Below are positions 1 through 7,842 of a DNA stretch of 64,000 nt, in pieces. A program made the position numbers and the translations under genes. Below the pieces are notes generated by a model. That model searched no databases. It had not been told where the DNA came from and saw only the letters and a list, made by a program, of their open reading frames with translations. Source of the stretch: Schlesneria paludicola DSM 18645 (lineage in GTDB: Bacteria; Planctomycetota; Planctomycetia; Planctomycetales; Planctomycetaceae); assembly GCF_000255655.1 (NCBI RefSeq), contig NZ_JH636434.1:108977-172976 (forward strand). The letters run 5' to 3'. Numbering within the stretch: position 1 is the first letter of the stretch; every line of letters begins with the position of its first letter.

Positions 1-67
1 TGTCACGCAACGACGAACCAGGATGACGTATTTCGCGCACGGATACCGCGGACATTGTCTCGAAGTC

Positions 68-1972
68 TTAATCCTGCAGAGACGGCGTCACATCCTCATT
101 CGCCTCACGAATCGAACCAGCATCTACGACCAGCGTGTCGGCGACGCGATCACCGATTCGTTGACGGTTGGGGGAAACAAACATGCAGATTGCCCCAGGC
201 AGCGGCGTCATCAAGCCAGGGATGTCGAGGCAATACAGTGCCTCACACAAAAGGGCCCGCGGAAATTCAACGGGGCGAAGCGTCGTTCGCATCCTGCGAA
301 TCCCAGCCAACCATTCGCCAACCGTCATTCCAAACCAGGAACGCACAAGCGGTCTTACGGTGCAAAGAATCAGCAGCACGGCCGCAAACAGGATCAATGT
401 CCCCCGGTCGCTGGTCAGTCGCAACAACAACGATCCCCATGACTGAAGGTTGATCGACGTGGGGCTCAATGCGCCGTTCTTCATCCCTTGGTCGATGGAA
501 CGTTCGAGTTCAAAGAGTTGGTTGCAAAGTTGCTTTTCGCTAAGGGATTTCCAATCTGGGCCGTAAGTGCATACGTCTGCATAAACAAGCGGTAAAATAA
601 GCGACATCATCAATAGACCATCGATCATTAATGCCATCGCCCGCCGTAAAATCGAAGCGAGCATCGCCTGCTGCATCCCAAACTGGTAGTGAGAACGCTT
701 CAACCGCCGCGTGGCCCAGTCGAAGCCGACCACCACCACCACGAGATGCGTCAACCAGGCGATCAATATCCCAAGACAGAGGAACTGCCATCGTTTCAAG
801 TACGCGGGTCTGCCGCCAGGTAACGTGAGGTGCACCGCTTGAATCCCATTTCCGTGTATTCGATGGACCACGGCTGCCCCCCACAGTTGATCTTCCTCAA
901 TCAGATAGCTTGTGGGACAGACTGGATCAGAAAGCAAAACGGAGTGCCAGTTATCTGCTTTGGCGAATTGGTTGTCTGGTCGAGTCGGTTTGATTTCACC
1001 CCAGTGTCCATCACTCGTTCGTCGAGCGATGGTCGGCGGATGCGTGAAGCTGATGAACATCAAACTCTCATCATTGCGTTCCATCGAAACCCAGCGCGTG
1101 TCGGGTTTGTCGGGGTAAATCGGTTCCCACCCCGAAACTTCAGGTGCTGCATTCTCTGGCGTCAGACCCGAAGCAAGGTTTTCCTCCGTTTGATCCGCGA
1201 ACTCAAATCCTTTGCGGTATGCGGCAAACTTAGCATAGTCCGTCAGAAACAAATGGAACTCTTGCTCGCAGGGCTGGACGAGAATAATCCGCAATCGTCC
1301 TGTGCCCGCTCCCACGGCAGGCTTTTCGCTCGAGCGAGGCAGCAGGACTCGACGTTCGCGTTGTGGGTCATGCCACCACACTCGATCGAAATCTGGAAGC
1401 AAAATCGCGCGTCCGTCAACCCAGTGGTCTCCCGTCCAATGGACAAGTCGGAACCCGCCACGATTCGTTTCCGCAATGTCGGTCAATCTGCCTTCGTAAA
1501 GGAATGGAACGGGAAAGTAGCCAGGCGCACGCGCCGGACGAAGGATCTTTTCCATGGGCTGAGCGCCGAATCGATAGATAGCGGTATGGCTGACTCCATA
1601 GATTTCCTCGTTCAATCGAACCGGGAAGACGCCGTCTCCGTCGACTTCGAATCCCGTCTCGCGTTCGATCCCAGTTTCGAGATCGAGACGTTTGATGCGC
1701 GAATGCACACTTGAGGGAAGCGCAGGATTCCCAGTCAACTTCGCGACTGTGAACCAGAGCTCACTGCCAATCAAAGGGCCCTGATAGATCTTGGATTCGT
1801 GAGTTGGAAATCCGAATGGCTTACCCGAGATGGCGGTGTGGATCGAGATCACCGCAATCCCGACTGGCAGCAAGATGCTGAGCAACACAATCAGCGACAT
1901 CGCGTAGCCACTGCGGGCAAATGCCGCTGAATCGCTGGTTTTTCCAAGCAATGAAGTGTCTCCAAGCGGCAT
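68..1972 (-). CDS. RDD-family membrane protein with long extracytoplasmic N-terminal region
   Basis: A 634-residue protein. A hydrophobic helix near residues 23-45 is followed by about 350 polar residues with no domain I recognise. A second helix lies near residue 400 and the C-terminal third is an RDD domain (several membrane helices). Visible RDD features are RRAMALMIDGLL at the first helix, GMTVGEWLAGIRR, and RIGDRVADTLVV near the end. RDD proteins are poorly characterised membrane proteins, some linked to ion transport. The usual RDD protein is only about 150-200 residues, so the large N-terminal region is an addition, probably facing the periplasm. The gene starts 22 bp after the stop of the upstream thioredoxin-fusion gene, so the two are probably co-transcribed. 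The function is unknown. Confidence 0.75.
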   Translation of the reverse strand: MPLGDTSLLGKTSDSAAFARSGYAMSLIVLLSILLPVGIAVISIHTAISGKPFGFPTHESKIYQGPLIGSELWFTVAKLTGNPALPSSVHSRIKRLDLETGIERETGFEVDGDGVFPVRLNEEIYGVSHTAIYRFGAQPMEKILRPARAPGYFPVPFLYEGRLTDIAETNRGGFRLVHWTGDHWVDGRAILLPDFDRVWWHDPQRERRVLLPRSSEKPAVGAGTGRLRIILVQPCEQEFHLFLTDYAKFAAYRKGFEFADQTEENLASGLTPENAAPEVSGWEPIYPDKPDTRWVSMERNDESLMFISFTHPPTIARRTSDGHWGEIKPTRPDNQFAKADNWHSVLLSDPVCPTSYLIEEDQLWGAAVVHRIHGNGIQAVHLTLPGGRPAYLKRWQFLCLGILIAWLTHLVVVVVGFDWATRRLKRSHYQFGMQQAMLASILRRAMALMIDGLLMMSLILPLVYADVCTYGPDWKSLSEKQLCNQLFELERSIDQGMKNGALSPTSINLQSWGSLLLRLTSDRGTLILFAAVLLILCTVRPLVRSWFGMTVGEWLAGIRRMRTTLRPVEFPRALLCEALYCLDIPGLMTPLPGAICMFVSPNRQRIGDRVADTLVVDAGSIREANEDVTPSLQD

Positions 1973-1994
1973 TCATGGGAGTTCGTGACTTGGA

Positions 1995-4900
1995 TTACTC
2001 GCGCTTGTTCAGTCCGTTTGCAACTTCAATCGCATTCTCAAATGCGCCGATGTAGGCGACCTTGCCCTTCTGGTCGATGACGACGGAAGTCGGCATCGCA
2101 TCGATTCCGAATGCAGAGAAGGTCGTGCCGAACGACTGCGCTTTGGGATTGGGCTGATCGATGGCAATTGGAAACGTCAGGCCGCGCTTCTTTGCGAATG
2201 CCGCCACTCCGTCCAGATCGCTGCCGCAGTCATGTAGCCCAACGATGACGATTGAGGAATTCGAAAAGTGCTTTGCGGCCTGGTTGACCACGGGAAGCCC
2301 GGCTACGCAAGGCCCGCAGCCAATGCCCCAGAAATCGATTACGACCACCTTTCCGTCGAATCGGGGAGGTTCCGTCCTGCCATTGGCATCCAGCCAGGTC
2401 ACCACATTGAATACGGGGGCGACATCGCCCACCCTGAGGACTGGTGGCGCTGCCGGTGCAAAACGATTGCGATACGCGACGACGTCAGGAATATCGGACG
2501 AGACGACTCCTGACGGCGGCCGTCGCAGATGCATTTCTTCGCGTGCGAGGCCTCGATAGTCGATAATGTTCGTCCCTGCTGGTGCGGACACGAGGAACGT
2601 CTCGGCAGGAAGTTCGCTCAGGATCTCCACATTCTCAATGACGTAGACCTCTTGGCGAACGATTTTTCCATTCTGATATTGGAACTTAACGGTGAGCCCG
2701 GGCACACAAATTCCCGTCGTCATCGTCACAGGGAAGAACTGCCAGATCTCATTGCCAGAAGTTTGACTGTAGGCGACAACCGACCTTCGCAGAAAACCGG
2801 TTGAATCGTCGATGACCCACCGTTGGAGTGTCTTGTCGGCTTGCAGCTCAACATCCCAAGTGCCATTGACATGGTGCACGGTTCGCTGCGGTTCCAGTTG
2901 CGCGGCTATCAAAGGAGTATTTTCCAGGATCACTTTCCGGTTGGGCAAATGCCAGAGATCACGATGATCGAGGAAGTGAAACGGTGAGCTGCTCGCAGAA
3001 TAGATGTCGAGTTGTTCATTTCCCATCGAAATGATGGTTTCTTCGCCATTGAACGCATTGATGTGCGCATGCTCGGATTTGCCGCTGTCGACTCGACGGC
3101 GAAAACCGTCGGTCGTCAACGTTGAAAATGCCGTGCCCGTGATCCCCAGCGATTTCAGGCACTCGTCGAGTGGTTTGGACGGAAATGATTCGAGAAGTTT
3201 GGTCAGTTGCGTTTGAGACAGCCGTTTCTTTGCAGGAATGTAGTTCGTATGGCTGACTTCAAAGCAGGCGCGCCGTGACTGCTCGAAGCGGTCGGATTGT
3301 TGCTGCAACAGGTCTGACAACGGTTTCAGTTCATCGGCAAACGGCCGTTCCTGGTCGGATTTCACTGTCGCAAGCGGACGGCGCGAGAATTCAAAACGGA
3401 GGTGAGTCGGTTGACTCGTGGAGAGGGTGATGGGTTCGGTCGTGGGTGCGATCGGTTCATATTCTGACGATGGCAGTTTGACGAAGAAACGCCGTTCGCC
3501 CGGGGCGAAGAACGCTCTCAGTCTTCCATTCCGATCTGTTCGTGGATGGTCGACGAATGAAATTTGCGACTGTACTGGTTTACGTTCCGGAACTTCACTG
3601 GGTTCGCTGAGGAAACCGATATCGGCGATCGGCTTGCCGGTCTCTTTCTCGACGGCCTCGAAGATCACCTCCGCTGCCGGAGCGAGAGCAATCTCGATCT
3701 GCTGCTCGCGAGGAACTTTCGAGAACGAGATCGTTTCCTGCCCTGGAAGATACTCGACGCCGATGGCAGGTTCGACGAGAACGCGTGCTTTGCCGGGACG
3801 AAGTTTGAGCGTCGCCAGTCCATTGGCGTCAGTCCGATCGAGGCCCCCTGCCCGGCAGACACCATTCTTCGCTTCATGTCGGACAATGGCATTGGCAACA
3901 GGTTGTCCAGTCGTCCCGACGACTTTGACGTTTACTGTGACAGGCGCGATAAAAACATGATTGTATGTCCCTTCGTAGCCGACAGCCTGTTGGCGGGGAC
4001 CTTGCCCCGCCGCCGTCGCTGCTCCCGTAGTGAGTGTCCCTGTCCAGGGATCAAATTCAGGAAGGTAGTCGAGATGTGCGAGCAGGCGACAGTCGCGGGG
4101 AAGTCCACGGATTTCGTAGCGTCCCTGCTCGTCTGTCGTGGTCTGGCGGAATTCTTCTGGAAGTGCGAAGTATCCGGAAAATGAGCCGTCAGCGGCATGG
4201 GGCGTTCCTTCCAGATAGCTGCCGCTCCAACCGTCAGGCAGTGCACCTGGGCGTGACCGATTGGAACTGATCAGTCCCGCTTGAATGACAGCCCCCTTCA
4301 GTGGCGTCCCCAGATCGTCGCGGATCGTACCATGCAGTTTGACTTCCGGTGCAAAGGCCAGATCAATCGCGATCGGCTCTTCAGCGAAAAATACGGACTT
4401 GGCATCTGTGTCGAAGTCTTCACCATCACCATCGCTTTCAAGAATGATCGGCGGCTTACTTGGAACCGTCAAACCCTTCTTGTTCGGCGGGGGGGGAGTT
4501 GCGTCATCGTCTTTCGGGCGTGCAACCGGCCGATAGGCACCCGTGCGTCGCCACGTGTATCCGTATCCCTCGGCGACACCAAAGACTTGGAACAGTCCCT
4601 CGGAAGGTTTCGGCACAGCGGTCTGTGTGAACTCGAGTACGGTAAGCCTGACTCTTTCGCAGCGATAGTTCCCCTCTGCATCGGCCTTCGTTTCGGCAAG
4701 TACCGGGCGATCATCCAATGGCATTCCCGATGCTGCGACGGAAACCACGAAAATGCGAGCCCCGGCGATCGGCTTTCCAGCCTCGTCCAAAGCCCGACCA
4801 GCGATCGTGATGTCGTGATTCTGCTTGCCTGCGAGTCCATTCCAATTGAGATCCAAATCGCCATCGTCCAGCTCAGCGTCGTCCAATTCAACAGTGTCTG

Positions 4901-5078
4901 TTGCGTCGACGGGGACGTCATTGAGTAGGACCGGCCCCGAAAACGAGGGGATCTCAACCGAGATGCCGGGCAAAGGTTCGTCTGCGATCACTGCCGCACC
5001 GACTGCGACCCAGATTGCCAAGCCCGCGATCGCACTTGACCAGCCGCAATTCCGAGAATTCCATTGAAAAACGCGCAT
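1995..5078 (-). CDS. Secreted carboxypeptidase-regulatory-like repeat protein with C-terminal TlpA-type thioredoxin domain
   Basis: A 1,027-residue exported protein. A signal peptide is seen at residues 1-33 (hydrophobic core, AVIADEP cleavage region). Several beta-sandwich, carboxypeptidase-regulatory-like segments follow, with repeated phrases such as GRALDEAGKPIAGARIFVV and GTIRDDLGTPLKGAVIQAG. A mixed central region comes next. The last ~150 residues form a TlpA/redoxin domain with the active-site stretch VVIDFWGIGCGPCVAGLP, so the CxxC is intact (CGPC). Family knowledge suggests an extracytoplasmic thiol oxidoreductase tethered to surface-adhesion or sensing domains. Fusions of this kind are common in planctomycetes, but substrates are unknown. 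The start is supported by GGAG about 10 bases upstream. It heads a likely operon with the RDD gene. Confidence 0.8.
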   Translation of the reverse strand: MRVFQWNSRNCGWSSAIAGLAIWVAVGAAVIADEPLPGISVEIPSFSGPVLLNDVPVDATDTVELDDAELDDGDLDLNWNGLAGKQNHDITIAGRALDEAGKPIAGARIFVVSVAASGMPLDDRPVLAETKADAEGNYRCERVRLTVLEFTQTAVPKPSEGLFQVFGVAEGYGYTWRRTGAYRPVARPKDDDATPPPPNKKGLTVPSKPPIILESDGDGEDFDTDAKSVFFAEEPIAIDLAFAPEVKLHGTIRDDLGTPLKGAVIQAGLISSNRSRPGALPDGWSGSYLEGTPHAADGSFSGYFALPEEFRQTTTDEQGRYEIRGLPRDCRLLAHLDYLPEFDPWTGTLTTGAATAAGQGPRQQAVGYEGTYNHVFIAPVTVNVKVVGTTGQPVANAIVRHEAKNGVCRAGGLDRTDANGLATLKLRPGKARVLVEPAIGVEYLPGQETISFSKVPREQQIEIALAPAAEVIFEAVEKETGKPIADIGFLSEPSEVPERKPVQSQISFVDHPRTDRNGRLRAFFAPGERRFFVKLPSSEYEPIAPTTEPITLSTSQPTHLRFEFSRRPLATVKSDQERPFADELKPLSDLLQQQSDRFEQSRRACFEVSHTNYIPAKKRLSQTQLTKLLESFPSKPLDECLKSLGITGTAFSTLTTDGFRRRVDSGKSEHAHINAFNGEETIISMGNEQLDIYSASSSPFHFLDHRDLWHLPNRKVILENTPLIAAQLEPQRTVHHVNGTWDVELQADKTLQRWVIDDSTGFLRRSVVAYSQTSGNEIWQFFPVTMTTGICVPGLTVKFQYQNGKIVRQEVYVIENVEILSELPAETFLVSAPAGTNIIDYRGLAREEMHLRRPPSGVVSSDIPDVVAYRNRFAPAAPPVLRVGDVAPVFNVVTWLDANGRTEPPRFDGKVVVIDFWGIGCGPCVAGLPVVNQAAKHFSNSSIVIVGLHDCGSDLDGVAAFAKKRGLTFPIAIDQPNPKAQSFGTTFSAFGIDAMPTSVVIDQKGKVAYIGAFENAIEVANGLNKRE

Positions 5079-5537
5079 GAGTACTGCTCCATCAGCCCTG
5101 TTTGCTCGAAGTCATCTTGCGAGTGGCGCGAACGATGCGTAGGCCAATCGACCGTCATCATACTCAAACAGGATGAACATTAAAGACATAACGGCTGATT
5201 CATAATCATTTCGCTTTGGGTCGCGCTGCCCTGGACTATTCCATTGGGCTTCTCGCATCAGTGACTTGTTGTCATGTCGGGCAACGCCGTGAAAAGATTC
5301 TCGCGTGTCCAATGTGAACCTATCGAGGCATTTCCTGCGGACCGCAGGCCCAGCAAAAAGTAAATCGCAAGGTCTCCGACGGGCGGGTAGAATCATTGGG
5401 CCGTGGGGAAGCAAGAGATACCAAGGTTGGCCTCGTTTGGAGAGCAAAACTCGTTCGCGGCGTTGTCTGACTGGGTGGGTGAGTGCTGTGACGATCAGTG
5501 CCCCAACGTCACGATCGAAACGCGCAACTGTGCAAAG

Positions 5538-5580
5538 ACGTTTTGATGCCGATGAACCGAACGGTGCGACATCAAAACGT
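5538..5580 (-). terminator. Perfect 11-bp hairpin downstream of the redoxin gene; rest of the gap empty
   Basis: The arms acgttttgatg (5538-5548) and catcaaaacgt (5570-5580) are perfect inverted complements around a 21-base loop. The hairpin lies 24 bases past the stop of the minus-strand gene at 5604, so a transcription end or mRNA-stabilising role is likely. There is no clear U-tract. In the rest of the 5079-5603 gap I see no convincing gene. Confidence 0.45.
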
Positions 5581-5603
5581 AGCGTCCCGAATTGGGGACC
5601 GCA

Positions 5604-6179
5604 TTACGGCCCAAGCAGACATCCAGAGGTCAGTTTCGACGGTGCTCGGGATGTCTCGATCAAGGCGACAGGCACGTTCGATTCGGCCGCGAGAAGTTCG
5701 CTCAATTCGTTCAGCATCTGTGCGGAATAGCCTGGCCACAGCCGATGGATGGTCTCGCCGTCCAGAATAACGGCTGTGTAGGCCGAACGTTTTGCGTCGA
5801 ATTGATCAGCGATGGAACAATCGGGATCGGCGATCAAAGGGAACGGGGTTTGATGAACCATTCTCCACGCCTGAGCGTCCTGCTCGCTGCCATCGACGAC
5901 TCCCACAAAATCGACGTTTGATGAATACGCTTGGTACAGAGCATGAGTGAACGGTTCATAGTCTTCACTGCACAGACAACCCGGCAAAATGAAAATGACG
6001 AGTTGAGGTCGACCGGGCGCGTGATCCGGCAGAGCGGACACGATCCGTCCCGATGCGGTGATTGCGGACTGCTGCATCGCAGGAGTCACCGGATGACCGA
6101 AGCGGGCAGGAATGACAACAGCGGCAACCAGCGCCAAGACGGCACCAGTGAGCAACACGACCGTCACGATTCGATTCAT
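5604..6179 (-). CDS. Membrane-anchored redoxin-like protein with CxC motif
   Basis: A 191-residue protein. The start is fixed by an ATGA overlap with the stop of the MFS gene (ATG at 6179-6177). A longer in-frame reading exists but would lie over the MFS gene. Residues 1-28 form a signal or anchor helix (MNRIVTVVLLTGAVLALVAA). A thioredoxin-fold core follows: QLVIFILPGCLCSEDYEPF, then FVGVVDGSEQDAQAWRM and FPLIADPDCSIADQF, which resemble peroxiredoxin/AhpC-TSA strands. The expected CxxC is replaced by CLC (CxC). Cotranslation with the MFS transporter suggests a joint role, for example redox support of a transported compound. The substrate is unknown. Confidence 0.7.
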   Translation of the reverse strand: MNRIVTVVLLTGAVLALVAAVVIPARFGHPVTPAMQQSAITASGRIVSALPDHAPGRPQLVIFILPGCLCSEDYEPFTHALYQAYSSNVDFVGVVDGSEQDAQAWRMVHQTPFPLIADPDCSIADQFDAKRSAYTAVILDGETIHRLWPGYSAQMLNELSELLAAESNVPVALIETSRAPSKLTSGCLLGP

Positions 6180-7507
6180 TGCCCCGATTCCAAGCTCAAG
6201 TTCATGTCGGGCACCGGATCGTTCTCGTCCGTGTCGATCGGCGCATCGGTCGGTTGAGGACCACGGCGAATCTGTAAAACCATGGCCGCGGTCATCAGGC
6301 AAAGCGCCCCGGAAATCAGGAATGCCCGCTCGTAGTTTCCACTCCACGAACGAATCGCACCGGCGCCAAACGCCGCGGTGGCCGCCCCAATCTGGTGCGC
6401 GGCCACAATCCAACCAAACATGATACTCGCCCGAGCACGACCGAAGGAATCGGCGGCCAAGCGAACCGTCGGAGGAACCGTAGCGATCCAATCGAGACCA
6501 TAGAAGACGGCGAAGAGGGTTAGTCCCCATGATCCTTCCGTCAACGCAAATGGCAGAAAGATTAACGACAATCCGCGAAGACCGTAGTACCAGCTCAACA
6601 GCACACGATTATCAAAACGATCGGACATCCATCCGGATGCGGTCGTCCCCGCCAAATCGAAAATCCCCATCATGGCCAAGAGTCCCGCAGCGCGGACTTC
6701 AGGCATTCCAACATCCAGGCAAGCGGGAATTAAATGAGTTCCAACAAGTCCATTGGTACTCGCACCGCAGACATAAAAACTTCCTGCGAGCAGCCAGAAA
6801 TTGTGGGAGCGAAATCCTTCACGCAATGCGGACAGTGCACCGATCGGCGGCGTTGCGGGGGCGGTTGAAGCGAACGACGTTTCAGCGGACTCGGGATCGC
6901 CGCCAAGGGGCTGTAGCCCCAGATCCGAAGGACGATCCCGTAAGAATAACGCGACAAGCGGAAATACGATCGCCAAGACTGCGGCGATCAACAGAGCGGC
7001 CGGACGCCAGCCGTATTGTTTCACGATATAGGCCATGACGGGCAAAAACACGAGTTGCCCCGTGGCCGTGCTGGCCGTCAGCACGCCAAGCACCAATCCT
7101 CGTTGTGAGACAAACCACCGATTGACGATGGTCGCCGCCAGAACGAGTGCCGTCATTCCGGTCCCTCCACCAACAACAACTCCCCACAACAGCATCAGTT
7201 GCCATGGGGCCGACATGAATGTCGTCAATGCCACTCCCGACGCAATGACCGCCAACGAAATAAGAACCGTCTTCTTGACGCCAATCCGTTCCATCAACGC
7301 GGCGGCGAACGGTCCGATCAGGCCATACAACAGGAGGTTGATGGAAACCGCCGCAGAAATCGTCGCGCGGCTCCACCCAAATTCGTCCTCTAAAGGAACG
7401 ATCAATACACTCGGTGCCGATCGGACTCCCGCCGTCGCCAGAAGGACAAAAAACGTCACGCCAGCAATGATCCAGGCATAGTGCAGGCGGCGAGTGTGTG
7501 TCGGCAT
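6176..7507 (-). CDS. Major facilitator superfamily transporter
   Basis: A 443-residue protein with about 12 predicted membrane helices in two halves. The N-terminal part (LHYAWIIAGVTFFVLLA, then FGWSRATISAAVS) and the loop following helix 2, AALMERIGVKKTVLISL, match the oxalate:formate antiporter / monocarboxylate-type MFS branch. Conserved glycines in VVVGGGTGMTALVLAATIVNRWF and the FLRDRPSDLGLQPLG stretch before the central loop support this. The likely role is secondary transport of a small organic anion across the inner membrane, but the substrate cannot be read from sequence. It overlaps the downstream redoxin gene by four bases. The gene upstream, across about 335 bp, is divergent. Confidence 0.85.
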   Translation of the reverse strand: MPTHTRRLHYAWIIAGVTFFVLLATAGVRSAPSVLIVPLEDEFGWSRATISAAVSINLLLYGLIGPFAAALMERIGVKKTVLISLAVIASGVALTTFMSAPWQLMLLWGVVVGGGTGMTALVLAATIVNRWFVSQRGLVLGVLTASTATGQLVFLPVMAYIVKQYGWRPAALLIAAVLAIVFPLVALFLRDRPSDLGLQPLGGDPESAETSFASTAPATPPIGALSALREGFRSHNFWLLAGSFYVCGASTNGLVGTHLIPACLDVGMPEVRAAGLLAMMGIFDLAGTTASGWMSDRFDNRVLLSWYYGLRGLSLIFLPFALTEGSWGLTLFAVFYGLDWIATVPPTVRLAADSFGRARASIMFGWIVAAHQIGAATAAFGAGAIRSWSGNYERAFLISGALCLMTAAMVLQIRRGPQPTDAPIDTDENDPVPDMNLSLESGQ

Positions 7508-7666
7508 GGAATACAGTTGCTTCAGGCGAATAATGGGAGGGAATCACTGACAGACGTCAACAACAGATGTATATGCAGCAATCTCAAATTGTCAAGAAGT
7601 TGAATCGCCAAAGCGCGAACTGCCGTTCGCTCCGCATTCTCGATACAACTTGGCATTTCTCTAACG

Positions 7667-7760
7667 GTCTGTTGGAAGCAGGGGGACGGCGTCGACTCAG
7701 ATTCGAAGACGTGATGGCTTGGTGAACACCAAGGTGCCTGTCCCCCCAGTTTCAACAGAC
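7667..7760. repeat. Copy A of the ~97-bp dispersed inverted-repeat element, in the 7508-7842 divergent gap
   Basis: The left arm (7667-7687, starting gtctgttggaagc) and right arm (7740-7760, ending tttcaacagac) are imperfect inverted complements. The interior ends with the shared block caaggtgcctgtcccc. Relatives lie at 38026-38123, 47827-47923 and 60527-60623. The element sits between the divergent MFS and TPR/GT41 genes and could affect either promoter. No other feature was seen in this 335-bp gap. Confidence 0.75.
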
Positions 7761-7842
7761 TCCCAACACACATTCGTGGCGAGTTCGACTCGATCGTCGA
7801 CCCGCCGATCCGTTCGCCACGCCACGACGTTCACTTTCGGAA

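Noticed and set aside
830-1714. Long plus-strand open frame of 294 codons
   Set aside because: It lies antisense to the RDD gene; its translation has no motif and a composition of Arg/Ser typical of antisense frames at this GC.
6882-7547. Minus-strand frame of 221 codons
   Set aside because: Overlaps the MFS gene in another frame on the same strand; no family, low coding character.
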